64,000 nucleotides of DNA from Paraburkholderia oxyphila NBRC 105797 (GCF_000685075.1 NZ_BAYD01000028.1:42052-106051); one strand, 5' to 3'. Shown: positions 1 through 8,664, numbered from the stretch's first letter. Program-made: numbers and translations. Notes: a model not told the origin generated them from the sequence alone.

Positions 1-159
1 GTCCCTGAACGTCAGCCCGCAGGCCATCAGCTCGACCGCTTCGGCATTGCGCCTGTACAGGCCGTAGTCATCGCCCGGTATCCGTTGCAGCCGAAAACCA
101 CGCAGCGCCGCCGCGATAAACAAGGTGCGATCCAGTTCGCCCAGTTCAGTGTTGCTCAT
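1..159 (-). CDS. Hypothetical protein, 5' part only (runs off the left edge)
   Basis: A minus-strand reading frame starts with ATG at 159 and stays open to the window edge (53 codons, beginning MSNTELGELDRTLF). A GGAAA ribosome-binding-like stretch lies just upstream. The visible part looks soluble, with an Arg-rich segment ALRGFRLQRIPGDDYGLYRR. I do not recognise the family. It probably belongs to the same minus-strand set as the two genes upstream, since it follows the next one after a 70-base gap. The remainder of the gene lies outside the window. Confidence 0.5.
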   Translation of the reverse strand, partial: MSNTELGELDRTLFIAAALRGFRLQRIPGDDYGLYRRNAEAVELMACGLTFRD

Positions 160-228
160 TCCAGATTTCCAGTTCGTGGCCGCGCCGCGGTTCGAGCGGC
201 TCATCCAGCACATCGGCTGAGCCCCCGT

Positions 229-429
229 TCAGCTCGGCGGCCGCATCGCCCAACTCAAGGCAAATTCGTCGGTGGCCGCGAGGATACAAAGGACCTGACG
301 GCGGTCGCCGATCAACTCGTGTCCCTCGATTCTGAAATCACCCTCAAAGGCGTCGTGCAGACGCTCCAGAGCTGCGCGCGCGTCGCCACCGGCTTCGTGG
401 AAAAAGAGAACTTCCGGAATGTTGTACAT
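229..429 (-). CDS. Small hypothetical protein (66 aa)
   Basis: An acidic 66-residue protein (MYNIPEVLFFHEAGGDARAA) directly downstream of the 448-1134 gene. The frame could also start at a GTG at 447 that abuts the TGA of the upstream gene. I prefer the ATG at 429 because TTGGGGCG precedes it at a usable distance, while nothing SD-like precedes the GTG. No membrane segment or metal motif is visible. The spacing suggests co-transcription and translational coupling with the upstream gene. Family unknown. Confidence 0.45.
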   Translation of the reverse strand: MYNIPEVLFFHEAGGDARAALERLHDAFEGDFRIEGHELIGDRRQVLCILAATDEFALSWAMRPPS

Positions 430-447
430 GATCGCCCCAACGTTCAC

Positions 448-1134
448 TCAGAATAGCGCGGCCTGTTCGTGGTGCGCCGCTTCCCCAGCCGTTGCTTCCT
501 GCGCCGGACCACGCGCATCTGCTTTCGGACGCGCCGGCGCTGCGTAGACGGTGCCGCCAGCCTTGAGGCTCCCGACGAGCGCCTTGATCGCATCCAGGGC
601 ACTGGCGAAAGCCGTCGGCCGCCCCGGCACAAACCAGCCGGCGTTGTGTGGCACGGCATCGCTCCTGACGCATCCGAGCTCTGCCGCGAGCACGCCAAGC
701 GCTTCTTCCACCGAGTTGACCATCGGCAACGACGGCGGCGCGGAAAGCACCGGCCGCTGAAGCGCGAGCGCTACTGGCGCCGGGGCCCTGGCCGCAAGTT
801 CGTCGTTATCCAGCAATGGGTCGCCGATCGCGGTATCCGGCGGGGTGCCCGGTCCCACGGGCTCCATCCACTGCATCATCCGCGCAAAGTCAGTGGCGTC
901 CGGAAACCACCGGACGTCAGATCCATCGACGATCGCCTTGCGTGTCCCGCCTTTGTGGCTGAGCGTGTAGCCGGTGATCTCGTAGCCGCAGCGCTCTATG
1001 ATGCGCGCCGCTCTTGCGTGTGACACCTGCGTCACCGCGCCGAGCGCAGGGAGGACGGGCGTAGCATCCTGCATCCCTTCGGCTGCGTCATGCAGTATGG
1101 CCTCGCTGGCCTGAGCGGGCGTCGTGTCTTCCAT
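448..1134 (-). CDS. Hypothetical protein, 228 aa, with LF-type C-terminal tail
   Basis: The start at 1134 (MEDTTPAQAS) is chosen because AGGAAG precedes it at about 6 bases; the frame is open further upstream. The middle (about residues 35-80) carries a compact mixed domain around ERCGYEITGYTLSHKGG and VDGSDVRWFPDATDFARMM. The rest is Ala/Pro-rich linker. The protein ends in HEQAALF, one of several unrelated proteins in this window ending in a Gln/Asp...LeuPhe peptide resembling a sliding-clamp-binding motif. Function unknown. Confidence 0.6.
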   Translation of the reverse strand: MEDTTPAQASEAILHDAAEGMQDATPVLPALGAVTQVSHARAARIIERCGYEITGYTLSHKGGTRKAIVDGSDVRWFPDATDFARMMQWMEPVGPGTPPDTAIGDPLLDNDELAARAPAPVALALQRPVLSAPPSLPMVNSVEEALGVLAAELGCVRSDAVPHNAGWFVPGRPTAFASALDAIKALVGSLKAGGTVYAAPARPKADARGPAQEATAGEAAHHEQAALF

Positions 1135-1460
1135 GGGCTTCCTGGTTAAATCGATAATCCTGACTTCAGTCCTGGAGCAAGCGAAGTGGTTCGGGCACGA
1201 CCACAATCATCGACCGTTCAGCTTCAGGCGATGTCCTGACGGGGCATACTTGAAGTCGACCTTGGCCGGCAAGATGAACACGTGGTGCCCCGTCGCAATC
1301 GAGAGCTGAAACTAGCGCCCGCCATATCGCTGTTCCCGTATGAATCGGGCGCGATTTTATGCGCGCCGTGTTCGATATTCAACATGTGTTCGGCATCGAC
1401 CGGACGGCTCGCGATCTCTGCGGCGCCCTTTGAGCCGCACGAGGCTGCGAATGTCGCTGG
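1135..1460. other. Intergenic, no gene seen
   Basis: Short open frames here have no ribosome-binding site and no sensible composition. It separates the divergently read ends of the 448-1134 gene and the 1461-1973 gene, both on the minus strand. No repeat or clear promoter was recognised. Confidence 0.4.
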
Positions 1461-1973
1461 TTAATACGGGAGAAGGTGCACCAAGAGCGCAGCTGCTGCG
1501 ACGAGAGCAAATGGCCAGGATCGCAGGGAAAGCTGCCAGTCCACCCTCGACGGCCAGGCTGATGCCAGAATTTGTCCGAGCGACAGCCAGATGAATACGT
1601 CCCAGGATGACAACACGAACCCGTTGCGTACGCGCAGCAAGGCGACCAGCGGAGCGACGACGAAGCCCAACAGCGGAGCCAGGCTCGCCGGTGCCGCATT
1701 CCACCACTGCAGGTTCTCGAATTCCACCACGCCGAACACATAGCTTCCGTCACGCGCGCGGCGCGGCCACAACGAGAGGCGAACCGGCCGCGCACCCACG
1801 AAAAAACCGATAAAAAGGTGCAGCAGCTCATGCGCGACCGTTCCCGGGAAGGCGATCATCGCAAACGCGAAATTGGCACGCCCCCAGCGCACCAGGATCA
1901 AGGCCAGCAGGACAGCCGGCGAGAGGTAGGCGAGTACTGGCCTGAGCGGAACGCTGGCGGGAAACGGCATCAT
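1461..1973 (-). CDS. Membrane-embedded HEXXH (M50-like) putative metalloprotease
   Basis: A 170-residue protein with four or five hydrophobic segments. The second contains the zinc-protease motif HELLH within GTVAHELLHLFIGFFVGARPV, followed by a loop, a Trp-rich stretch and further membrane segments (APLLGFVVAPLVALL, VFIWLSLGQILA). HEXXH inside a transmembrane helix is characteristic of site-2-protease/M50-like families, which cleave other membrane proteins. A downstream metal-ligand Asp motif is not clear, so catalysis is an inference. The start is uncertain: ATGs at 1973 and 1970 or a GTG at 2003 are possible, none with a strong ribosome-binding site. Confidence 0.5.
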   Translation of the reverse strand: MMPFPASVPLRPVLAYLSPAVLLALILVRWGRANFAFAMIAFPGTVAHELLHLFIGFFVGARPVRLSLWPRRARDGSYVFGVVEFENLQWWNAAPASLAPLLGFVVAPLVALLRVRNGFVLSSWDVFIWLSLGQILASAWPSRVDWQLSLRSWPFALVAAAALLVHLLPY

Positions 1974-2395
1974 GATTATCAGGGTTGCGCGAAGACCACG
2001 CACGTTGGAGACACGGGATGCACTGCGGCGCCTTCAGCGCCAGAAGCCATGGCAACTGATCTGTCGAGAATCACGGTTTCAGAGCCAGGGTTGAATAGTA
2101 TGCTATCCCCGACCAGCAACCCGTTGCTTCACGCAGGTCGGAGTGATTACGTGCGCCCCTGGTTTCAGCGAATGGAGTCATGAGCCCCATGGCTCCGGCG
2201 CTCTTTCGATCATGCTCGCGTCAAATGCTCAGGCACCTCAAGCTTTGCGCTTTCCGGCGTCACGACCCGCTCGGTGAGAGGTATACCCGAAACCCCTGCA
2301 GGACTTCATTTCGCCGCCGCCATGTCCATGCCCGTTCACGCTGTACCAATACTTAAAGTGTCTATCACTCTTGTCCAGACGTACATTTTCGGCCC
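1974..2395. other. Intergenic, no gene supported
   Basis: About 420 bases between a minus-strand and a plus-strand gene. Open frames inside it show no family resemblance. It probably holds the promoter of the gene starting near 2396, but no convincing -35/-10 pair was found. Confidence 0.35.
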
Positions 2396-3859
2396 ATGGC
2401 GCTACTGACGCATCAAAATGCCGACATCGCCTACATCTATAATCAAAACGATACCAACGATCGCATGGAGCCCTACTTTATGAATCAAGCCCGCGGGCGA
2501 TATGCGGGATCCCGGGACGGCGGCCAACGCCAACCTCGCCACCAAGGAAAATCTCCGTCCAATCGGCAGGGAAAGCCGTATGTCAAGGCGCCTCCCCGAG
2601 ACTCCACGCAGACCGCCTCCATTTTCAAAACACGATCGTTTCAGTTTCTGGTCGATGCGGTAGGCGCAGAGAATATCGCGATAGCACTTGAATCCAGCAT
2701 GACGCGCGTGGCCGAACTGATGAAGGGCGAGAGGTTCACGCCCGAGACCGCCTTTCACATGGAAACCACGCTTGGATTGCCACAGGGATTTTTTGACCAG
2801 CCCAATCCTGCACTCGCGGCCGAGACGATCGCTCGGCTGAAGTCACCGCTCGACTTCATTCAAAGAGACGACGGACCCGACATCGAGTCGGAAGCACTGA
2901 AGCCGGCCTCTGCCCTGGACGTCGGCCAACAACCCCTTTTTAAAGACAGTTTGTCCGAGGAAGCGCAAATGCCAAGAAAAGCAACTGGCGGGTCGCCCAG
3001 GGCCGTCAAGAAAAGTCGAAGCCGAACGGGCGAACAGACTCAACCTGATGCGCCGCCAAAAGTTTCGCCTTCGAAGGACAAGACGTCTCCTGAATCGACC
3101 GAACAGCAAACGCTGGCGCTAAACGATAGCGCCGAGGTAGAAAACATCCGCCGCGCCAACCTTCACGTTCTCACGAGTCGCAACGGATCGAAAGCAAGAC
3201 TGGGTGTGGTCATGGCGATGAGTGGATCCAACATGGCCCATCGGCTACATGGCAAGAAACGGATGGACAGTGCCGAAGCAAACCGGTTCACGGAGCGACT
3301 TGGTTTGCCAACCGGCTGGCTGGACACCCCACGCTCCGAAGCCGAGATTCCCGAGTCGGTGTCCCATATGCTCGCCCCTGCCCCGCGTGGTCGCGTTTCG
3401 GCTCAACAACACGAAGCGCTCGCGACCGTCGCAAACGATGGTGAGCAGGAGAAGCCCTCCGATGCGAAGGCGCGCACGGGACGCGCGCAGGCGGGCGCCC
3501 TCGGCGAATCGGAAAATTCCTCACGTGTTTCGGCGGATGTCGCAGGAGAGAAAGAGACGATCGTCGTCAGCCCACAGGATCCGGTCAGTGATCTTCCCGG
3601 CGACCTTGCCGGTCGCTCACCTGAAGAAAGTCATGGCGAGGCCCCGGCAGCCATACCGGCCACCCTTGAGTCGTTTCCCGCCGCCGCAATACCGCAGCGA
3701 AACCCGCTCCCCTACGCGTGCGTGACCAGCCTGGACAATCTTCACGGTATTGAACCGATAGCGGAAGCATTGCTCAAGACGCTGGCAGGTAAAGCACGCA
3801 CGGGTCGCCTGGACGAATTGAAAGCGCTGGAACTTTTGCAGCAAGCGGTCTTGTTGTGA
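2396..3859 (+). CDS. Protein with two tandem repressor-like (XRE-type) DNA-binding domains
   Basis: A 487-residue protein with two copies of a lambda-repressor-like half domain. Copy one covers about residues 80-137 (FLVDAVGAENIAIALESS, then LGLPQGFFDQ). Copy two covers about residues 256-315 (LTSRNGSKARLGVVMAMS, then LGLPTGWLDTP). The L-GLP-x-G-[FW][FL]-D ending is typical of phage-repressor-type helix-turn-helix proteins. Both copies are followed by long low-complexity linkers rich in Ser, Glu, Pro and Lys, and a helical C terminus ends LELLQQAVLL. No peptidase domain is visible. In-frame ATGs at 2465 and 2480 are possible alternative starts. A DNA-binding regulator or plasmid-maintenance role is likely; the exact function is unknown. 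Confidence 0.65.
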   Translation: MALLTHQNADIAYIYNQNDTNDRMEPYFMNQARGRYAGSRDGGQRQPRHQGKSPSNRQGKPYVKAPPRDSTQTASIFKTRSFQFLVDAVGAENIAIALESSMTRVAELMKGERFTPETAFHMETTLGLPQGFFDQPNPALAAETIARLKSPLDFIQRDDGPDIESEALKPASALDVGQQPLFKDSLSEEAQMPRKATGGSPRAVKKSRSRTGEQTQPDAPPKVSPSKDKTSPESTEQQTLALNDSAEVENIRRANLHVLTSRNGSKARLGVVMAMSGSNMAHRLHGKKRMDSAEANRFTERLGLPTGWLDTPRSEAEIPESVSHMLAPAPRGRVSAQQHEALATVANDGEQEKPSDAKARTGRAQAGALGESENSSRVSADVAGEKETIVVSPQDPVSDLPGDLAGRSPEESHGEAPAAIPATLESFPAAAIPQRNPLPYACVTSLDNLHGIEPIAEALLKTLAGKARTGRLDELKALELLQQAVLL

Positions 3860-3870
3860 GTCGGTGGTAG

Positions 3871-3922
3871 CGTGCCAGGCCCCTTGTGCCATGACGCATC
3901 AAGCGCGTCGAGGGGGCCTGGG
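3871..3922 (+). terminator. Large stem-loop downstream of the 2396-3859 gene
   Basis: CCAGGCCCC near 3872 pairs with GGGGGCCTGG near 3910 around a loop of about 30 bases, 12 bases after the stop codon. There is no clear U tract, so termination efficiency is uncertain. Confidence 0.4.
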
Positions 3923-4017
3923 CCCGGCGCGCGCAAATATCGCCCCGTTTCAGGTCGACGGTCGAGTGCGGATACCTCCCTGTACCCAGGCGAGGAAGGC
4001 GCTGTAGACTTTGCCCG

Positions 4018-4464
4018 ATGAAGGCCCCATTTCTTACCACTCTCGCGTTAGCCTCCGGCAACACCGCCGCGTGGATCCTTGGCCTGCGCGTCGAAGCCGC
4101 GACGCGCTGGCTGCCTGCGTGGTATCGCGTCGACCACTGGGGCGATTCAACGCTCGTGGTGCTTGCGACGCTTTCCCTCTACCTCATGAGCCGCGCGCCA
4201 CTGCGCGAATATTTTGCTCACTGCGTCGCGTTGTTCCTGGTGTGGGAGATTCCGACCTTTCTGGATTTCGTCGCAGAGTCACTGGGTCCGCCACTGCCCG
4301 AGCAGGTGCATACGAGCGTGGGGCCTTATCTTGGCGGGACCATGCTGGCCATCACGGCGGCGTCCGTGTTGATCGCTGCGCTCCGTGTCGCTCCGGCGCG
4401 TCGAAAACCGCGCACTGGTGGCCGTCGCGCGCCGCCTCGCCAGCGCGCCCGGCGCTCTAACTAA
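4018..4464 (+). CDS. Hypothetical membrane protein (148 aa)
   Basis: Three or four hydrophobic stretches (TLALASGNTAAWILGL, STLVVLATLSLYLM, CVALFLVWEIPTFLDFV, GGTMLAITAASVLIAAL) are followed by an Arg-rich cytoplasmic tail. There is no convincing ribosome-binding site before the ATG. A TAGACT hexamer 12 bases upstream of the start could be a -10, so a leaderless transcript is possible. Another frame overlaps it for nearly the same span, but the hydrophobic periodicity supports this one. Family unknown. Confidence 0.45.
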   Translation: MKAPFLTTLALASGNTAAWILGLRVEAATRWLPAWYRVDHWGDSTLVVLATLSLYLMSRAPLREYFAHCVALFLVWEIPTFLDFVAESLGPPLPEQVHTSVGPYLGGTMLAITAASVLIAALRVAPARRKPRTGGRRAPPRQRARRSN

Positions 4465-4704
4465 ACCGCGGCTTCCCTGTTGTGGCGGATCGCAACGCAG
4501 CCTCATAAAAGCTGCATCGGCGCGGCAGGAACCGCCGTGGGGCCGGGCTTGCTGTTTCGCATCACGGGGATGTCCGAATGCATCTGCGCGACGTCAAGGC
4601 TCGGGGAAGTGAGGATCGGACGCGTCGCAACGTTAGCTGCCCGCGACGGCATCTGCGAACAGTCTTCGCAACTGAGCATACCTTTCCATTTTGAGCGCTG
4701 CCGA

Positions 4705-4733
4705 TTGACCGGCATTCCCGTTGGCGATATACA
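4705..4733 (+). promoter_or_regulatory. Sigma-70-like promoter for the 4816 gene cluster
   Basis: TTGACC at 4705-4710 and TATACA at 4728-4733 are separated by 17 bases, a near-consensus layout. A start about 7 bases later gives a leader of roughly 75 bases to the ATG at 4816. The rest of the 4465-4815 interval holds nothing else recognisable. Confidence 0.55.
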
Positions 4734-4815
4734 CTGCGTTTCAGCTATGCCGATTCAGTCGATCTGGTAGTCGATCGGCGTTGTGGCGATCTCGAAGCGA
4801 GGGGAAAACTGTCTT

Positions 4816-5136
4816 ATGGATGACGAACTCTGGAAGAAGATCGGCCTTGTGGCTGGCAAGCTTGTTCAGCAGGTCATGGAGAATGGCCTGAGTTGGGATG
4901 AGGCAGTTGCAGCGTTCGGTCTCGCCGCGAAGGCCAGCGCCGAGTCGGCAGCGAGCGCTGCGGACGACGGCGATGAAGATTGCGTCGAGTTCGCGCGGCG
5001 CCGGCTCGAAGATGCCTTCAACCAGGATGTTCGGGTCATCGTGACGGAAGCCAGCTCGACGGAGCGTAGCGCAGAGGTTGAAGATAACCCTTTGCTTGCG
5101 ACTGCACGTCGCCGTCAGACGGCCAGGTTTCACTGA
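4816..5136 (+). CDS. Small acidic hypothetical protein (106 aa)
   Basis: Begins MDDELWKKIGLVAGKLVQQV and is mostly helical, with an Ala/Ser/Asp-rich middle (AKASAESAASAADDGDEDCVEFARRRLEDAF). GAGGGGAAAA lies about 12 bases upstream of the chosen ATG; a GTG at 4783 extends the frame by 11 codons. It is the first gene behind a good promoter and is followed after 13 bases by the next gene, suggesting an operon. Family unknown. Confidence 0.5.
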   Translation: MDDELWKKIGLVAGKLVQQVMENGLSWDEAVAAFGLAAKASAESAASAADDGDEDCVEFARRRLEDAFNQDVRVIVTEASSTERSAEVEDNPLLATARRRQTARFH

Positions 5137-5149
5137 GCCGGAAGACATC

Positions 5150-5416
5150 GTGACAAAGCCTTACTGCATTGACGTTTCCTCGAGGAGAGATACCGTTTGG
5201 GTGACGGCGCACGACGGCTCGTGCGTGGGCCGCTTCAGCAAATGCTTCGGAATCGATGTGCATCGAACCGCGACCGAGCAGCTGGCCGGAGCAGACCAAT
5301 GCCTGCGTTGTACTCATGAGCCAGCCGGGGAAGCCGAATGGCGAGAGTTTTGTGAGGCTGTCCTGCTGCATCACGAGATCGAAGTCCCGTTCGGCACGAT
5401 CAGTTTTGAAGAATGA
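5150..5416 (+). CDS. Small hypothetical protein (88 aa)
   Basis: The GTG at 5150 preceded by GGAAG is chosen as start; the frame is open upstream but overlaps the previous gene. The protein begins MTKPYCIDVSSRRDTVWVTAHDGS and has three Cys (CVGRFSKC, CLRC) that could bind metal, then an acidic helical C terminus. Close spacing (13 bases) to the 4816 gene suggests co-transcription. Family unknown. Confidence 0.45.
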   Translation: MTKPYCIDVSSRRDTVWVTAHDGSCVGRFSKCFGIDVHRTATEQLAGADQCLRCTHEPAGEAEWREFCEAVLLHHEIEVPFGTISFEE

Positions 5417-5550
5417 AAAGCGACGCATCCCCGGCGCTCGATCCGGCACACCGCGTTGCATGGAGTTGCCATCGACACCCCGGGTGCGTCGCTCGCCCAG
5501 TGCGGCGATCATGAATGGCAACAGGATGGCAATTTGACGGAAGAGCGCGT

Positions 5551-5898
5551 ATGAGTACGCATGCAAACGCAGACACTTTACTTGCATGGTTTCGTGCACG
5601 TCCGGATGCGACGGTTGGCGACATCGTTGCGTCTGGAATGATGAAGTCGCGCACGGCGTCCGACGCCGTGCAGTATGCGCTTCGTAACGCCGCCCTCGAG
5701 CGCCTTGTCCGTGCGAGAACATGCGCAAGGGAACGTGTGCAGTATCGCGCAACGGGAATCGCGCTTCCCGCTCCCAAAACTGCGGCTGCGAGCGCATCTT
5801 TCGACGGTCTGCTGGAAGCATGGGGCATGGCCCTTGAACCGATTCCTCTTCGGATGACCGAATCACGCAGACACCATATTTCGGATAACGAACAGTAG
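5551..5898 (+). CDS. Winged-helix-like hypothetical protein (115 aa)
   Basis: The ATG at 5551 follows GGAAGAG. Residues about 8-55 (ADTLLAWFRARPDATVGDIVASGMMKSRTASDAVQYALRNAALERLVRA) read like a compact winged helix: helix, short helix, recognition helix, then a basic wing. A C-terminal Ala-rich stretch and an amphipathic helix follow. This suggests DNA binding, possibly regulating the small upstream genes, but no family was recognised. Confidence 0.5.
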   Translation: MSTHANADTLLAWFRARPDATVGDIVASGMMKSRTASDAVQYALRNAALERLVRARTCARERVQYRATGIALPAPKTAAASASFDGLLEAWGMALEPIPLRMTESRRHHISDNEQ

Positions 5899-6129
5899 AA
5901 CGACGCGAAACAAACGTCGATGTGGAGCATTCACGGAAGCGGGTGATTTTGACCGTTAGTTACGTCCAGGCGGCTTGCCACGCGTCGGCCTGACAGGTAT
6001 CCACGCACCGTAGCGAACCAGGCAGGAGCTGTGCAACTTTGCTCGCAGCACCTCCGGTTCAGTGGAGTTTGGCCGCCTGACGACGACGCGCGGCTGAAAT
6101 CCGGGGGTTGTAATGCTTCGACCTCCGCA

Positions 6130-6959
6130 CTACTCGCGTGCGCGCTTCAATTTGGCCGACTCTGCCTGATGCCGACGCACCCACTCAGCGAACGCCTCGT
6201 CCTCGATGCGGTAGTCGCCGAGCGCGAACCGGGTAGCGATGTGCTGCGTCTGGAGTCGGCGCAGAGCATGCGCCGCTGTGTTCTTCGTTGCGCGCTTCCC
6301 GGTCAGTTCCGCTAAGCGCGCGAGCAACGTCACGACCGCCTGGTCCGCCGGGTTCATCTCTGTCCATTGCCGGAGAAAGTTCTCGTCCGAAAAGACGGAG
6401 GCCCTGGTGTGAGCCAGTGCTGCTTCGTCGCCCTGCACCTGATAGAGCATGGAGCGCTCGATGAACCGCTTGAATAACTCCGGCGTGCGATGCAGTTCCT
6501 CAAACGCGTGCATGCCCTGTTCCAGCGTCAGCCGGTTTCTGGCCATGCTGTTCAACAGCTTGATGGTGAAGGCGACCAAGTCCCTGTCGAGCAGTGGAAA
6601 CGGCTCTAGCGCGGCCCAGTTATAGAACGGCTCGGACGCCCGTGCGAACATCTCGCGCAGCGTGGTCTCCGAGCTGCCCGCGAAAATGACCTTGATGCGG
6701 TCCTTACGGATATCGAGCGCCGCGCGCAGCGCGTGCACGAAATCAGTGTGGTCGGCCTGCGCAAGAACCTGGGCTTCGTGTACGCGAGCGCGGCCGGCAG
6801 GAGGTCCCGACGGAGAAACTCGGTTTTCCCCATCCGCCGACGTGCGAACAGTCCACGGGCTGACAACAGCTTCAGCTCGAATGCCTGGAGGTAAACGGAT
6901 GCAAGCTCGGGGCGGGAAAAGTGCCACGGGTCCGGCTGCAAGGTTTCAAGCGTTATCAT
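6130..6959 (-). pseudogene. AAA-type ATPase, internal deletion plus frameshift
   Basis: The N-terminal part starts at 6959 (MITLETLQPDPWHFSRPELASVYLQAFEL) and contains a Walker A-like ARRRMGKTEF. The remainder lies in another frame, ending at 6130 (EAQVLAQADHTDFVHALRAALDIRKDRIKVIFAGSSETTLREMF, then PFYNWAALEPF). This is the typical order of a family of plasmid and phage-island ATPases, but the roughly 80-100 residues expected between Walker A and Walker B are missing. The junction near 6780 changes frame and turns the expected DEAQ into HEAQ. Both halves remain highly readable, so decay is recent. Almost certainly non-functional. Confidence 0.7.
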
Positions 6960-7318
6960 GAAACTTGAGGAGTATCAAATCAGATGATACCGATTCATAC
7001 CACTGCGGGCTCCCTCCGTAGACTGGCGCGGGTCGGCAAAGCTGTGCGGCCTCCGTCAGCGGAGTGCTAAAACGCAAGTTCCATTGCAGCGACGGGCGGC
7101 GGCTAGCCAGTCACCTCACATCCCGCCCATCATGCACCAGCAAGAGTCATGGAGCCAAAATGTCAGGCCGCACGCCGCAGTATCGCCCGTGACAGAAACC
7201 AGCGAAGGCGTCCGGCGTACCAGACTTGTCGAACACAGGGACACAAAGAAGCAGGACTCGCTTGAGTAACACCGACCTGTATCTGTGGCGAGCAGCAGAA
7301 ACAGGACTACCAATGGCA

Positions 7319-7535
7319 TATAATCTATCCTGTTAGAGAAGCCTTTTCTTCTGCTTCCGTCGAGAAGACGGACTTCCATCAAGCCATCAATTGAATGGGA
7401 GTCCTTTTTCCCGGAGCAACGCGCCGTGTCCCCAGCTATTACGATATGAGGGAATTGAAATCCCATGGAAAAGACGCTGGGTGATAACGAGCTATTCTGG
7501 TGGCATACGCCTTGCATTAATTGGCAATGCAAGGC
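7319..7535 (+). promoter_or_regulatory. Upstream region of the H-NS-like gene: TATAAT and a perfect inverted repeat
   Basis: The 6960-7552 gap has no supported gene. It contains a consensus -10 (TATAAT at 7319-7324, no good -35). At 7509-7535 there is a perfect inverted repeat with 10-base arms (GCCTTGCATT and AATGCAAGGC, 7-base spacer) ending 18 bases before the ATG of the H-NS-like gene. Its place over the likely promoter or leader suggests an operator or translational hairpin. Confidence 0.45.
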
Positions 7536-7552
7536 GCGCGGAGCATATCTGG

Positions 7553-7876
7553 ATGGACGAGAGAAAGCGTGAAAGCATCGTCGCCTACCTGCGGCGACGG
7601 ATGGCCGAATTCGGAATCAGGCCGGAAGACATTGCCGTCTCCATCGCAGCTGACCAGGAGCGGCTGCGAACAGCGCGATACCGCGATGCCTTTGGCCACA
7701 CATGGGATGGGAAAGGTGCTGCGCCTCAATGGGTGGCGCAAGCCATCAGTGCCGGGCAGTCGCTCGAGCATTTTGCAATCAGCAAAGCGCCGGAACCGGG
7801 GGCAGACAAGCGCCCCGGCGTTGACTGGCGCGACGACCCGTTTGCTGGAACCAGACTGGCGAGAAGAACCGCCTGA
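7553..7876 (+). CDS. H-NS family nucleoid-associated protein (107 aa)
   Basis: The C-terminal DNA-binding module is clear: YRDAFGHTWDGKGAAPQWVAQAISAGQSLEHFAI matches the H-NS family pattern YRD...G.TW.G.G..P.W. The N-terminal helix (MDERKRESIVAYLRRRMAEFGIRPEDI) is the usual oligomerisation segment of Burkholderia plasmid-type H-NS proteins. The start at 7553 is preceded by GGAG. Family knowledge: such proteins bind curved AT-rich DNA and silence acquired genes; plasmid copies often limit the fitness cost of the plasmid. Position 4 of the core tetrapeptide is Ala rather than Arg (GKGAAP), which may alter minor-groove affinity. Confidence 0.8.
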   Translation: MDERKRESIVAYLRRRMAEFGIRPEDIAVSIAADQERLRTARYRDAFGHTWDGKGAAPQWVAQAISAGQSLEHFAISKAPEPGADKRPGVDWRDDPFAGTRLARRTA

Positions 7877-8061
7877 GATTCATCAGACATCGAGCATAAG
7901 TACCGTTCCCCGGTATCAATAAAACGCGCTACGGCTGCTGTTCGATTAAACGGCCAACGTATTTTCGTCTGAGCGGCGCCCCCTTCGGCCAGCGCAACAT
8001 TGTCGATGGACGTTGCCTGATTCAGATATCGATGGGCTCCGACTGTCGAGCGGAGAGCCCG

Positions 8062-8346
8062 TCAGGGATTGCCAGTAAAGGCGCGGGCCGCGTACCGCCA
8101 GGACGAAACAATGGAACCTCGGCGCGACCTGCCCTCAATGAGGCCGCGGCGCTCGGCCTCACGGAATGCCGCATTGATGGTGTTGAGATGAAACCCGAGA
8201 TCGTCGGCGATATCCCGCTGCGTCGGCAGCCTGTCACCGGGCAGGAAGATTCCGGCGCGGATGGCCTGTTCGATCTGGTCCGCGATGGCGAAATAGATTT
8301 TCCCGCGAATACCGCGCGAAGTCCGGACACCATCACTGTAAATCAC
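8062..8346 (-). CDS. GntR-type winged-helix protein without effector domain
   Basis: Residues 12-80 are a typical GntR/MocR winged helix: IADQIEQAIRAGIFLPGDRLPTQRDIADDLGFHLNTINAAFREAERRGLIEGRSRRGSIV. The protein stops about 15 residues later, so the large aminotransferase-like domain of MocR regulators is absent; it is either a short YtrA-like regulator or a remnant. The GTG at 8346 is used because the upstream gene ends at 8333, giving a short overlap; an ATG at 8370 is an alternative. It sits last in a run of small minus-strand genes. Confidence 0.55.
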   Translation of the reverse strand: MIYSDGVRTSRGIRGKIYFAIADQIEQAIRAGIFLPGDRLPTQRDIADDLGFHLNTINAAFREAERRGLIEGRSRRGSIVSSWRYAARAFTGNP

Positions 8347-8533
8347 GTTTGTGCACCACCAGGGTGTCACTCGCGCGCGGCTGTATAGCGGTTGCCTGAC
8401 ACATCATCGCCGCGCATCCTGCACCGGTGCTGCACAGTTCATGAAGCGTCCTTTCCTGGCACGGCTCAGGCAGGGTCTTCAGCTGCTCTCGCGGCGTTAT
8501 CGAGCCTGGCTGCGCTGCAGGACGTTCGCTCAT
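8333..8533 (-). CDS. Small hypothetical protein (66 aa)
   Basis: Starts MSERPAAQPGSITPREQLKTL with GGGAG eight bases upstream, just inside a structured leader (hairpin 8558-8576). Six Cys/His residues (CQERTLHELCSTGAGCAAMMC) could coordinate a metal. It overlaps the start of the GntR-like gene. Family unknown. Confidence 0.4.
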   Translation of the reverse strand: MSERPAAQPGSITPREQLKTLPEPCQERTLHELCSTGAGCAAMMCQATAIQPRASDTLVVHKRDLQ

Positions 8534-8557
8534 GTTTTTCTCCCTGAAATGCAGGAA

Positions 8558-8576
8558 GCGCTCCCGCAGGGAGCGC
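8558..8576 (-). promoter_or_regulatory. Leader hairpin before the 8533 start
   Basis: GCGCTCCCGCAGGGAGCGC is a perfect stem-loop 25 bases upstream of the start codon. A further C/G-rich pairable stretch (CCCCCCGCGGGG) abuts it. Member of the ribosome-binding-site-proximal hairpin family seen before many genes here. Confidence 0.5.
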
Positions 8577-8664
8577 CCCCCGCGGGGTTGGAGATGCACA
8601 GGGAAGTGACGGAGCTGCTTCCCTGGAATTAAAGACTGGACCTCAGGCAACGCGATCAGGTATG

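Noticed and set aside
4480..4770. Plus-strand frame of 96 codons
   Set aside because: Overlaps the promoter of the 4816 gene and has no family resemblance.
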